From an uncultured beta proteobacterium (GTDB lineage Bacteria > Pseudomonadota > Gammaproteobacteria > Burkholderiales > SG8-39), in NCBI GenBank assembly GCA_903928055.1, contig CAIYPG010000016.1, positions 1 through 50,625 on the forward strand: DNA of 50,625 nucleotides, written 5' to 3'. The stretch's first letter is position 1. Each line of letters opens with the position of its first letter. Made by a program: the position numbers and the translations under genes. The notes beneath the pieces are model-generated. The model made no database searches. It saw only the letters and a list, made by a program, of their open reading frames with translations, and had not been told where the DNA came from. Below, one piece after another: positions 24,789-32,848 of the stretch.

Positions 24789-25961
24789 CTAGGGTGTTGC
24801 GTCGTCAGCGATTTCGGTGCGGTTGCGCCCGGCCGACCGTGCCTTGTACAGGGCGACATGGGCGGCGGCGGCGAGTGCGGCTGGCGTAGCGCGACCGGCC
24901 TGCAGCCGCGCCATGCCGATGCTGACCGTGGCCTGAATGGGCGTGCGGCCCACAATGCAGGTGCCGGTTTCAATGCGTTTGTGAATCTCATGGGCAATCA
25001 GCCGCGCTTCAGTCAGGGAGGCCCGGGGCGCGATCAGGATGAAGTGATCGGTGCCATGGCGTTCCAGCCCCTCGTTGTTCTGCAATGCGCCGCGGATGGT
25101 GTTTTCGGTCCAGGCGAGCAGCGCGTCCGCGGCGGCGTGGCCATGCTGCCTGCGCACCGTCCGGTGATTGTCCAGGTCGATTAGTGCCACCCACAGCGGC
25201 GAGGTTCCGGCCGCGGCGATTTCGCGCGCGCACTGCTCAGCATAGGCGGCTCGTCCCGCTTCAATGGCTTCGTGGTTGCGGTGCGCATGCTCGCGGGATT
25301 CCGCGCGCATGGCCTGCAATTCCATCCAGATCGCAAAGCACACGATCAATACGATCAGGACGGGGCGCACGTCCAGCAGGGTCGTGACCTGCGGGCCTGC
25401 CTGCCACAGGTCCTTGGCCTGTTCGCCGTAGGTCAGGGTGGCGAGGACGGTGATGATCAGGATGGAAACGACCAGCCACCACAGTCCGGCCAGCACATTG
25501 GCGGGTACCGATCCGCCCATGCGGCGCGAATGGCCTGACAGCAGCCAGGCCGTCCTGCCGACCAGAAACGCGGTGGTGCTGGCGACCAGGATGAGCCTCG
25601 CCTCGAAGTTCGGATCGATATAGGTGAACCAGAGCGCGACCCCGAAGGTCAGGGCAATCACCAAATATCCGGTGATGTCGATGCGCCCTGCCTGCCCATC
25701 GCGCAATCGCCGCACGCCGGTATGCAGCGAGACCAGTGCGGTCTGCAGGAAGGCATGCGCCAGGACGATGGACACAAAGTCCGGCGCCAGATGGCGCGAA
25801 CCATAGGCGGCATCGGCGGCGGCCAGCAACAGGAAGCCGATGCCCCAGTACGTGAACAGACGGGTACGCGGTTGTCGCCGGGCCATGGCGAGAAACAGGA
25901 TGCCGGAGAACAACGCAAAAACGGAAGATACAAAAAACTGCTGCGAGATGCTCAATGCCAT
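24789..25961 (-). CDS. Membrane GGDEF-domain protein with degenerate active site
   Basis: The 390-residue protein has about six N-terminal membrane helices (first 215 residues) and a linker with a short helical run (AESREHAHRNHEAIEAG). A C-terminal GGDEF fold follows (LWVALIDLDNHRTVRRQHGHAAADALL, then LERHGTDHFILIAP, and VSIGMARL). The signature position reads HGTDH instead of GG(D/E)EF, so diguanylate cyclase activity is not expected; it could bind GTP or c-di-GMP, or only dimerise. ATG 25961 precedes the first helix; an alternative TTG at 25988 adds nine residues. Confidence 0.83.
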   Translation of the reverse strand: MALSISQQFFVSSVFALFSGILFLAMARRQPRTRLFTYWGIGFLLLAAADAAYGSRHLAPDFVSIVLAHAFLQTALVSLHTGVRRLRDGQAGRIDITGYLVIALTFGVALWFTYIDPNFEARLILVASTTAFLVGRTAWLLSGHSRRMGGSVPANVLAGLWWLVVSILIITVLATLTYGEQAKDLWQAGPQVTTLLDVRPVLIVLIVCFAIWMELQAMRAESREHAHRNHEAIEAGRAAYAEQCAREIAAAGTSPLWVALIDLDNHRTVRRQHGHAAADALLAWTENTIRGALQNNEGLERHGTDHFILIAPRASLTEARLIAHEIHKRIETGTCIVGRTPIQATVSIGMARLQAGRATPAALAAAAHVALYKARSAGRNRTEIADDATP

Positions 25962-26092
25962 GGGGCGCTTCGAATTCCAGATGCGCAAACCTTGCCTTGC
26001 CGGAGAACCCCGCAGGTCTCAGAAGGTTTACGCTCCTATTTTAAGCAATCTGCAAGGGCGGCGGCAGGAATATGCAAATTGAAACAAGTTCG

Positions 26093-26121
26093 TTGTCCCG
26101 CATGTGGCCTGAGCCGATACT
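26093..26121 (+). promoter_or_regulatory. Candidate sigma-70 promoter for the small RNA at 26128
   Basis: TTGTCC (26093-26098) and GATACT (26116-26121), 17 bases apart, predict transcription from about 26128, giving an RNA of about 104 nt up to the terminator T-run. Confidence 0.4.
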
Positions 26122-26127
26122 GTGATT

Positions 26128-26231
26128 GCGGTTTGCGATTCCGCTGCGGATCGCCCGCCAAACAGTGTTGTCACCCTTCCTCCTCCTTTGGGTGGCTTCT
26201 TGGGCCGGACCCCTCGCGGGATCCGGTTTTT
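26128..26231 (+). ncRNA. Candidate small RNA with an anti-Shine-Dalgarno loop (copy 2)
   Basis: This lies in the 406-base gap between the GGDEF gene and the first MFS gene. Hairpin 1 has stem CACCC (26172-26176) / GGGTG (26190-26194) around loop TTCCTCCTCCTTT, which contains the same 10-mer CTCCTCCTTT as the loop at 1514-1523. Ten bases later a terminator hairpin, CCGGA (26205-26209) / TCCGG (26222-26226) with an inner CCC/GGG, runs into TTTTT (26227-26231). Outside the loop and stem context the two loci differ, as expected for dispersed members of one RNA family conserved in structure. CCTCCTTT equals the 16S rRNA 3' tail. The remaining bases up to 26367 hold no gene; the MFS promoter was not identified there. 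Confidence 0.62.
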
Positions 26232-26367
26232 CTTTCCGGAGTTCATTTGTCCCGCTTGCCTATCGGTTTGACGGGTTGGCGGTGCACTGGCCTGGAAAAT
26301 TCAGGGTCGCATATCAGTACGCGAGGGGCGCTGTCCCGGGATGAGATAATCCGGGAAAGACATCACG

Positions 26368-27828
26368 ATGAACGCCCCCGAATCCCACAGGCAAAAGGCC
26401 GGCGACGCTGATCTTCCCCAGGAGGTCTCGCGCAAGCATTTCTTCCAGATATTCACGACAGTGATGCTGCCGATCTTCATCGGCGCCATCGACCAGACGC
26501 TGCTCGCCACCGCCACCACGACCATTGCTGCGGACTTCGGCAAGCTGTCCGAAACTTCCTGGCTGATCACCGCCTACATGCTCACCAGCGCGGTGACGGT
26601 GCCGGTCTACGGCCGCCTCGGGGATCGCTACGGCCGGCGCGAAATCATGCTGGCTGCACTCGGCTTCTTCGCTGCTGGTGCGGTAGTCTGCTGCCTTGCG
26701 CCGACCCTGGGCTGGTTGATCACGGGGCGCGCCATCCAGGGCATCGGCGGCGGCGGGCTGATCTCGCTGTCGATGGCGCTGATCGCCGATCTGGTGCCGC
26801 CGCGCCAGCGCGCCGGATTCCAGGGCTATTTCTCGGCGATGTTCACCACGGCCAATGTGCTGGGGCCCATCATCGGCGGCATGGTGGTTTCACATTTCAA
26901 CTGGCGCTGGCTGTTCGTGGGCTATGCACCGCTGCTGGGCTTTGCGTTCTGGCGCATTGCGAAACTGCCCGGCGTCGAGCGCAACCTGCGCGCGCCTGGC
27001 GTGCGCGACCTGTCCGGGCTTGCGCTGTTTGCGGTGGGCATGTGCACGCTGCTGTTTGCCTTCTCCTCGGCCGGCCAGCGCTTTCCGTGGCTGTCATGGC
27101 CGATGGCCGCGCTGCTCGGCACTGGCATCCTGTCGTGGTTTTTCATGTTCATGCATGCGCGCACGCATCCGGCGCCGTTTTTTCCGGTGGAGCTGCTGCG
27201 CATTCCCGGCCTGCGCGGGCCGGTGGCCACGGTGATGCTCAGCGCCTTTTGCGTGACGTCGCTGATTTTCTACCTGCCGATCTACGTGCAACTGGCCATG
27301 GGCGCGAGCGTCAGTCAGTCCGGCGTGCTGCTCGCGCCGTTGATGATGGGGGTGGCGACCGGCGGCTTCACCTCCGGCCGTCTCATGGCGAGCACCGGCC
27401 GGCCGCAGCCCATTCCGGTGGTGGGCCTGTGCTGGGCCGCGGCAGGGATGCTGGTGCTGGCGCTGGTGCCGCCTTCGCCGGGCGTCATCGCACCGCTGGC
27501 CTTCTGCATCGGCCTGGGATTCGGTCCGTCGATGCCAGTGGCGCAGTTGATGGCGCAGGTCGCAGCGGGACGCGACCATATCGGCGCTGCGGTTTCGATC
27601 GTCAGCCTGGGGCGCATGCTGGGTTCGGCGCTGGGCACTGCGGTGACCGGTGGCGTGCTCTACAGCCTGCTGCCCGATGTGGACATCAAGCAGGTTGTTG
27701 CCAGCGGCGTCGTGCAGGCAGATCGCGGGGCGATCACCTCGGCCTTTCACGGTGCGTTCCTGTTCATTGTCGTGGTCGCCGCGCTGGGCGCGTTCAACGC
27801 CAGCCGCGTACCCAAGGTCAGGATATGA
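26368..27828 (+). CDS. MFS efflux transporter, DHA2 (14-helix) type, copy 1
   Basis: The 486-residue inner-membrane drug/H+ antiporter-like protein has about 14 helices. Motifs are D1-type GAIDQTLLATATTTIA in helix 1, motif A GRLGDRYGRREIM between helices 2 and 3, RAIQGIGGGGLISLSMALIADLVPP (motif B region) and GPIIGGMVV (motif C). It resembles EmrB/QacA-type multidrug pumps, but no EmrA-like adaptor or TetR/MarR regulator is adjacent. It is followed nine bases later by a clear paralogue. Confidence 0.93.
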   Translation: MNAPESHRQKAGDADLPQEVSRKHFFQIFTTVMLPIFIGAIDQTLLATATTTIAADFGKLSETSWLITAYMLTSAVTVPVYGRLGDRYGRREIMLAALGFFAAGAVVCCLAPTLGWLITGRAIQGIGGGGLISLSMALIADLVPPRQRAGFQGYFSAMFTTANVLGPIIGGMVVSHFNWRWLFVGYAPLLGFAFWRIAKLPGVERNLRAPGVRDLSGLALFAVGMCTLLFAFSSAGQRFPWLSWPMAALLGTGILSWFFMFMHARTHPAPFFPVELLRIPGLRGPVATVMLSAFCVTSLIFYLPIYVQLAMGASVSQSGVLLAPLMMGVATGGFTSGRLMASTGRPQPIPVVGLCWAAAGMLVLALVPPSPGVIAPLAFCIGLGFGPSMPVAQLMAQVAAGRDHIGAAVSIVSLGRMLGSALGTAVTGGVLYSLLPDVDIKQVVASGVVQADRGAITSAFHGAFLFIVVVAALGAFNASRVPKVRI

Positions 27829-27837
27829 GGATCGTGC

Positions 27838-29325
27838 ATGGCTGAGTCGACGCACGGCAGGAAGGCGCCATCGGAACACGCGGCGGAACATGCTTCGCCG
27901 GAGCACGACGAAGTCCGCGAGGTGACGCGCAGCGAGTTCCTGCGCCTCTTCACCGCGGTCATGCTGCCCATGTTTCTGGCCGTGGCCGACCAGACCCTGC
28001 TGGCGACCGCCACGCCGGTGGTCGCCGCCGAATTCGGACAGATCGCCGATACCTCGTGGATTGCCACGGCCTATCTGCTGACCAATGCCGTGATGGTCAC
28101 CGTCTACGGCCGCCTCGGCGACAGTTTTGGCCGGCGCGAAATGCTGTTTGCTGCGATGGGCGTGTTCGTGGTGGGATCCATCGTCTGTGCCGCTGCACCT
28201 TCGCTGCCCTGGCTGATTGCGGGCCGTGCGATACAGGGCGCCGGTGGCGGCGGCCTGATGTCGCTGTCGCAGGCGCTAATCGGCGAACTGGTGCCGCCGC
28301 GGCAGCGTATCCGCTTCCAGGGCTATTTCGCGATCATCTTTACCGTGGCCAATATCCTCGGCCCGGTGATCGGCGGCCTGGTGGTTTCACAGGTGAGCTG
28401 GCGCTGGCTGTTTGTGGGGCAGTTGCCGCTCACGGCCTTTGCCGCGTGGCGGCTGTTCCGGTTGCCACGCGGTGCTCGCTATCCCGATGCGCCGGGCGTG
28501 TCCGATGTTGCCGGGCTGGTGATGTTCGCAGTCGGCACCACCCTGCTGCTGTTCGGCGCTTCATCGGCCGGCCACCGCTTCGCGTGGCTCTCGGTGTGGA
28601 CACTGATCTGTTTTGCCGGCGGTGCGGCGATCTGGGTTGCGCTGCTGCGGCATGAGAGCCGGCATCGCGCGCCGTTTTTTCCGATCGATCTGGTGCGCAT
28701 TCGCGCGCTGCGCCTGGCCATGGGCACGATGGTCTGCAACACCGCCTGCATGTATGCAATGGTGTTCTACCTGCCCATCTACCTTCAGCTCGGCATGCGG
28801 TTGAATGCGGGGCATTCCGGCCTCCTGGTCGCGCCGCTGGCCATCGGCATGATCATCGGCGGGCAGGGCTCGATACGCATCGCCGCGCGCATCGGCAAGC
28901 TCAATGTGGTGCCCCGCTGGGGGCTGACGCTGGCCTGCGTGGCGCTGCTTGGCCTCGCCCTGCTGCCGCCGCATCAGGGCATTGTCATCGCACTGGGATT
29001 CCTGGCCGGCGTCGGGCTGGGGCCTACCATGCCCTCCTGCCAGATCCTGGTGCAGCATGTGGCGGGCCGCCAGCACCTGGGCGCGGCCACTGCGCTGGTC
29101 AGCCTGTCGCGCACCTCGGGTGCGGCGCTGGGCACGGCAGTGACCGGCGCCCTGATCTTCAGCCTGCTGCCCGACATGGATGTCGGCCAGCTCATCAAGG
29201 CGCAGGCCGACACGGCCGAGAGCCTCGCAGTGCTGCGTGTTTTCCACATCGTGTTTTTCTCCGTGGCGGGTGCCGCCGCCCTGGGTGCCTGGATCGCCAG
29301 CCGCATACCCACGGTAAAGTTCTAG
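27838..29325 (+). CDS. MFS efflux transporter, DHA2 type, copy 2
   Basis: The 495-residue paralogue of the upstream gene shares ADQTLLATATPVVAAEFG, YGRLGDSFGRREML, GRAIQGAGGGGLMSLSQALIGELVPPRQR and GPVIGGLVV, with the same helix pattern, so the pair arose by tandem duplication. The N-terminus is longer and His/Glu-rich (about residues 10-30, including EHAAEHASPEHDE). Both may act as one heteromeric pump or as pumps with different substrates. The C-terminal codons (TVKF and stop) are repeated immediately downstream. Confidence 0.93.
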   Translation: MAESTHGRKAPSEHAAEHASPEHDEVREVTRSEFLRLFTAVMLPMFLAVADQTLLATATPVVAAEFGQIADTSWIATAYLLTNAVMVTVYGRLGDSFGRREMLFAAMGVFVVGSIVCAAAPSLPWLIAGRAIQGAGGGGLMSLSQALIGELVPPRQRIRFQGYFAIIFTVANILGPVIGGLVVSQVSWRWLFVGQLPLTAFAAWRLFRLPRGARYPDAPGVSDVAGLVMFAVGTTLLLFGASSAGHRFAWLSVWTLICFAGGAAIWVALLRHESRHRAPFFPIDLVRIRALRLAMGTMVCNTACMYAMVFYLPIYLQLGMRLNAGHSGLLVAPLAIGMIIGGQGSIRIAARIGKLNVVPRWGLTLACVALLGLALLPPHQGIVIALGFLAGVGLGPTMPSCQILVQHVAGRQHLGAATALVSLSRTSGAALGTAVTGALIFSLLPDMDVGQLIKAQADTAESLAVLRVFHIVFFSVAGAAALGAWIASRIPTVKF

Positions 29326-29343
29326 GCCACGGTGAAGTTCTAG
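29308..29343. repeat. 18-bp tandem duplication over the MFS stop codon
   Basis: Two adjacent 18-base units, 29308-29325 and 29326-29343, both read -CCACGGT-AAGTTCTAG with two differences. The first ends the MFS gene (TVKF stop). The second repeats the end in frame and, because CTAG is palindromic, supplies the TAG stop of the opposing pseudouridine synthase gene. Confidence 0.75.
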
Positions 29344-30080
29344 AATCTTTCGTCGGCGCGCAGGTAGCGCCACTGGCCCTCGGGCAGTTCGCCCAGCGCC
29401 ACGCCGCCGATGCGTACACGCTTCAGGCCGGTCACCTTGATGCCCACCAGGTCGCACATGCGCCGGATCTGGCGCTTCTTGCCCTCGCGCAGGATGAAGC
29501 GCAACTGGTCGCGGTTCTGCCAAGTTACCTCGGCGCGCTTGAGCGGCTTGCCATCGAGGCTCAGGCCGAAGTTGAGCTGGGCCAGGCCTTCCTTCGAGAG
29601 GCGTCCCTCGACGCGCACCAGATATTCCTTTGCAATGCCCGAGTCCTCGCCGATGAGTTGCCGCGCGATGCGCCCGTCCTGAGTCAGTACCAGCAGGCCC
29701 TGCGAATCGATGTCCAGGCGTCCGGCCGGGGCCAGGCCCTTGAAGTGCGCCGGCGAAAACCGCAGCGGCGCGCGATCGCCGGCAAAGCGCGTCTTCGCGC
29801 CGACCAGCGTGACCGCCGGCTTGTAGGGCGGCTCGGGTTGTCCCGACACATAGCCCACCGGTTTGTTGAGCAGGATGGTGACCGTGGCGCGCTGCGCGGC
29901 CTCTGCCGGCCGGGCGAGCGTGATCTTCTGCGACGGGTTGATGCGGGTGCCGAGTTCGGTCACCGGCTGTCCGTCCACCAGCACCCAGCCGCGCTCGATG
30001 TAGCTGTCGGCTTCGCGCCGCGAACACAGGCCCTGCGCGGCCATCAGCTTGGAGACGCGTACCTTTTCCACCTCGGGCAT
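29340..30080 (-). CDS. RsuA/RluF-family rRNA pseudouridine synthase
   Basis: The 246-residue enzyme has an N-terminal S4 RNA-binding domain (residues 8-60, [32 protein letters not shown]). A catalytic domain follows with the catalytic Asp in [26 protein letters not shown], and the C-terminal [28 protein letters not shown]. It isomerises a uridine in rRNA. The spacing and GRLDxDSQGL text lean to RluF (23S U2604) rather than RsuA or RluB, but the target is not certain. Confidence 0.9.
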   Translation of the reverse strand: MPEVEKVRVSKLMAAQGLCSRREADSYIERGWVLVDGQPVTELGTRINPSQKITLARPAEAAQRATVTILLNKPVGYVSGQPEPPYKPAVTLVGAKTRFAGDRAPLRFSPAHFKGLAPAGRLDIDSQGLLVLTQDGRIARQLIGEDSGIAKEYLVRVEGRLSKEGLAQLNFGLSLDGKPLKRAEVTWQNRDQLRFILREGKKRQIRRMCDLVGIKVTGLKRVRIGGVALGELPEGQWRYLRADERF

Positions 30081-30109
30081 GTCGTCGTGCCTTTCTTCAG
30101 ATGTAAAGG

Positions 30110-30697
30110 TCAGACGTAGGAGATGCCGAGCAGCTTCTGCGTGGCCTCATCCGGTTGCTGTGCCATGGCATAGGCGCAGATTTCCAGCGCGTTCTGGGCG
30201 ATGAACACATGCGCCAGGCCCGCCTCGATCAGCACCTTCGTGAGCGACTTGGCGGTGAAGCCGGTCTTGTGGGCGAAGAAATCATTGCCGCTGCGCTCGA
30301 TCTCCACGCCGTAGCCGTAGATCACGTCGCGCACGAGGATGGCGCCGGCCGGGGCGTTGTACAGCACGTCGTCGATGTCGAGGTCGCGTTCCACGACGAT
30401 CTGCATCAACTCGCCCATGTCGGGCACGCGGATGAAGGCGAAGCCGCCGGGTTTTAGCACATGCCGGAAGCCGGCAAGCACCTTGCCCACGTGATGGCGG
30501 TGGTAGTGCTCGAGGTTGTGCGAGCAGTACACCGCGTCATAGCCAGCCGCCGGCAGTTGCGTCAGTTCTCGCGCATCGCATACCACGTCCGGCTTGCCCG
30601 CCGGGTCTATGTCGAGCAGCACATGGTCCCATCCGGCGAACACCGGGGGCAGGGCGATGGCCTTGTTGTTGCCGCCTACGTTCAGCACTTTTTTCAC
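30110..30697 (-). CDS. SAM-dependent methyltransferase (type 11-like)
   Basis: The 195-residue product has motif I in [13 protein letters not shown], the acidic end of strand 2 in [64 protein letters not shown], typical of Methyltransf_11 with post-motif LKPGG, and a C-terminal [15 protein letters not shown]. Start GTG 30697 has GGAG five bases upstream; the much longer open frame upstream has no matching conserved sequence. Substrate unknown. It is 29 bases downstream of the pseudouridine synthase start region on the same strand, so possibly co-expressed. Confidence 0.82.
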   Translation of the reverse strand: MKKVLNVGGNNKAIALPPVFAGWDHVLLDIDPAGKPDVVCDARELTQLPAAGYDAVYCSHNLEHYHRHHVGKVLAGFRHVLKPGGFAFIRVPDMGELMQIVVERDLDIDDVLYNAPAGAILVRDVIYGYGVEIERSGNDFFAHKTGFTAKSLTKVLIEAGLAHVFIAQNALEICAYAMAQQPDEATQKLLGISYV

Positions 30698-30890
30698 AAC
30701 GACTCCGCGGATTTCCTTTTCCGGCAGTTTACACGCGCCGCATGCGCGCACCCGGCGGCGAGGCCGTAAAATAGGCGTTGCATCACACCGTGCACCCCGC
30801 CGTGCACCCAAATGTGGGGCCCGACGCCTTCCCGTGTTGCGGTGCCGGCCCCTTGCAAACCCGCAGGCACATTTCAGGAATCTGACAGCC

Positions 30891-31373
30891 ATGAACGAAC
30901 TTCTGCCCCTGGCCACCCGTATCGGCGAGCTTCTCAAGGAACGGCGCGAAACGATTGCGCTGGCCGAATCCACCACTGGCGGCCTGGTGTCGGCGGCGCT
31001 GCTGTCCGTGCCCGGTGCCTCGAAATATTTCCTCGGCGGCGCCGTGATCTACACGAAGAAATCCCGCGGACTGCTGCTTGATCTGCCCGGCGATCCCCCG
31101 GCCGGCATGCGTAGTTCCACGGAACCCTATGCGCTGTTTCTCGCGGGGGCGGTGCGCGGACGCTTCGCTGCGACCTGGGGCATCGGTGAAACTGGCGCTG
31201 CCGGCCCGACCGGCAATCATCATGGTGACAAGGCGGGGCATTCCTGCATCGCCGTGAGTGGCCCGCTCGAGGAGGCGGTGACGGTGGAGACCGGCAATCC
31301 GGATCGCGTCACGAACATGCGGGCGTTCAGCCTCGCGGCGCTGCAATTGCTGGCGAAATGCCTCGCCCGCTGA
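30891..31373 (+). CDS. CinA C-terminal domain protein (NMN amidohydrolase PncC-like)
   Basis: The 160-residue protein corresponds to the stand-alone CinA-C fold: LAESTTGGLVSAALLSVPGASKYFLGGAVIYT, WGIGETGAAGPTGNHHGDKAGHSCIAVSGP and RAFSLAALQLL. Family members deamidate nicotinamide mononucleotide to recycle NAD. The usual catalytic Ser and Lys region (AESxTGG, and YT.K.K) is present. The larger frame upstream contains no family sequence; ATG 30891 is used. A 31-base gap leads to the next small gene. Confidence 0.9.
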   Translation: MNELLPLATRIGELLKERRETIALAESTTGGLVSAALLSVPGASKYFLGGAVIYTKKSRGLLLDLPGDPPAGMRSSTEPYALFLAGAVRGRFAATWGIGETGAAGPTGNHHGDKAGHSCIAVSGPLEEAVTVETGNPDRVTNMRAFSLAALQLLAKCLAR

Positions 31374-31404
31374 ATTTCGACACATTCATCAGAAAGGACC
31401 CGCC

Positions 31405-31656
31405 ATGACCGAACCCGAAAGCCCCCAGGAAAAACCCCGTCAGGACGATGTCGTCACCGTCATCGGCCGCGAGATTGCCGCCATGCATGGTGCCTTGCTG
31501 GCGCTGACCTCGGTGATGGCTCGCCAGGGCGATGCCTCCGCGATCGTCTCGCATCTCCTGACCATCCGGGCCGGGGCGGCGAAGGAGCCGAACAGCACGC
31601 ATTTCACCGACATCCTCGACAAGATGATCGATGTCGCCCGGCCGGCGCTGCACTGA
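31405..31656 (+). CDS. Small hypothetical protein
   Basis: The 83-residue soluble protein, with AAAGGA upstream of ATG 31405, follows the CinA-C gene by 31 bases. The N-terminal 14 residues are polar (EPESPQEKPRQ) and the rest looks helical (VVTVIGREIAAMHGALLALTSVMARQG, FTDILDKMIDVARPALH). No domain recognised. Coding is supported by the ribosome site, GC3 bias and operon spacing. It is followed by a 219-base AT-variable gap with the palindrome TTGATATCAA near 31700 and no recognisable gene. Confidence 0.65.
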   Translation: MTEPESPQEKPRQDDVVTVIGREIAAMHGALLALTSVMARQGDASAIVSHLLTIRAGAAKEPNSTHFTDILDKMIDVARPALH

Positions 31657-31875
31657 GGCGCGGATGCGGTTGGACCGCCGCGGTTTGGCCGGAAAAGCAT
31701 GTTGATATCAATCCTTGTGCGATCTCCTTTCGAATAACGATCATTTCGTGAAAATAATAACAATCGTGCAAAAAGGTGCGCCTTGACGGCCGGATCGGGC
31801 TGAACGCCGCGCGGTTTCGGACTAAACTTCACGCCATACTCAGCAACTGCAACCGCCCCTGTTGGGGCGCGGGTC

Positions 31876-32763
31876 ATGAATTCCATGGACGACGAACTGG
31901 ATTTTTCAAGCACCACGCCCAAGCCCGTGCAGGCAACGCCGGCGGCGCCAAAGCCTGCTGCGCCGCCGCCGCGCGCACTCTACAACCCGCAGGTGGCGCT
32001 GCAGTTCTTCAAAGGTGGCGGCGAACTCGAGCAGGTGGGCGGCGGCAAGACCTTCTTTGTCGAGAACGACAAATCCAGCGGCCTGTTCTCCAAGGGTGAT
32101 CGCATGTACCTGCTGCTGGAGGGGGACATCGGCCTGATGTCCAAGGGCCAGTTCGTCGGGAACATCCGCCCCGGAGAGATTTTCGGCGAGATGGCGTTGC
32201 TGGCAAAGGCACCGCGCGCGGCGACGGCCATGGCCAAGGTGGCGTGCAAGGCCATCTCCATGGGCGAGAAGGAATTCAATGCGGCCCTGCAGAAGACGCC
32301 GGAGTTCGCCCTGATGATGATGGCCGTCATGGTCAACCGCCTGCGCCAGAACATCGCGCGCAAGGGCGGAGTCGCCGCGCCTTCGGCGGCGGTCGAGCGC
32401 CATAGTGTCTTCAACAAGAAGGAACTGGCGGCACTGGCCGAGGAAATCACGCCAGTCGTCGCCACCGAAGGCAAGGTGATCATGAAGGCCGGGGACACTG
32501 GCGTGTTCATGTACATCGTCCAGGCAGGCCATGTGGCAATCTCGATGCAGGACAAGGTGATCGAGCGCATCGGTCCCGGCGGCGTGTTCGGCGAGATGGC
32601 CATGGTGGACAACGCCTCGCGTTCGGCCAGCGCCATCGCCCAGGATGCGTGCACGCTGATGATGGTCAAGCGCGATGATTTCCTGGCGCTGGTGAAATCA
32701 AAACCGGAATTCGGCGCCTCGATCCTGCGCACGATCGCCGAGCGCATCCGCGCGCTGGCCTGA
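31876..32763 (+). CDS. Protein with two cyclic-nucleotide-binding domains
   Basis: The 295-residue cytosolic protein has a Pro/Ala-rich N-terminal linker (residues 10-35) and two cNMP-binding beta-rolls in tandem. The first spans about residues 55-155 with MYLLLEGDIGLMSKGQFVGNIRPGEIFGEMALLAKAPRAATAMA. The second spans about 175-290 with VFMYIVQAGHVAISMQDKVIERIGPGGVFGEMAMVDNASRSASAIA. Each has the PGxxFGEMAL phosphate cassette and a following R-A/S. There is no DNA-binding or enzymatic domain, so it probably senses cAMP, cGMP or another ligand and acts through partners. The start may be ATG 31876 or 31885. Confidence 0.88.
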   Translation: MNSMDDELDFSSTTPKPVQATPAAPKPAAPPPRALYNPQVALQFFKGGGELEQVGGGKTFFVENDKSSGLFSKGDRMYLLLEGDIGLMSKGQFVGNIRPGEIFGEMALLAKAPRAATAMAKVACKAISMGEKEFNAALQKTPEFALMMMAVMVNRLRQNIARKGGVAAPSAAVERHSVFNKKELAALAEEITPVVATEGKVIMKAGDTGVFMYIVQAGHVAISMQDKVIERIGPGGVFGEMAMVDNASRSASAIAQDACTLMMVKRDDFLALVKSKPEFGASILRTIAERIRALA

Positions 32764-32797
32764 ATCGGTCCGTCGTAGCGCCGACCGTGCCCCGGCT

Positions 32798-32819
32798 GGC
32801 GCTTTCTTCAGTCAGCGCC
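32798..32819. terminator. Weak hairpin between convergent genes
   Basis: GGCGCT (32798-32803) pairs with AGCGCC (32814-32819) around ten bases, with no T-run. An 11-base direct repeat AGCGCCGACCG (32777 and 32814) overlaps it. It may act as a shared 3' end for the cNMP protein and cysK. Confidence 0.3.
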
Positions 32820-32848
32820 GACCGGGAGGTCGTGACGGAACCGCAGGG

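Noticed and set aside
28561..30027. 488-codon minus-strand open frame
   Set aside because: It spans parts of the second MFS gene and a shifted frame of the pseudouridine synthase; low-complexity Arg/Gly/His composition and no domain.
30788..30810. Direct repeat CCGTGCACCC near the methyltransferase upstream region
   Set aside because: Two short copies in a GC-rich gap with no clear relation to a promoter.
31700..31710. TTGATATCAA as an FNR/CRP-type site upstream of the cNMP-domain protein
   Set aside because: The FNR consensus needs four bases between TTGAT and ATCAA; here there are none, so only the short palindrome is noted.
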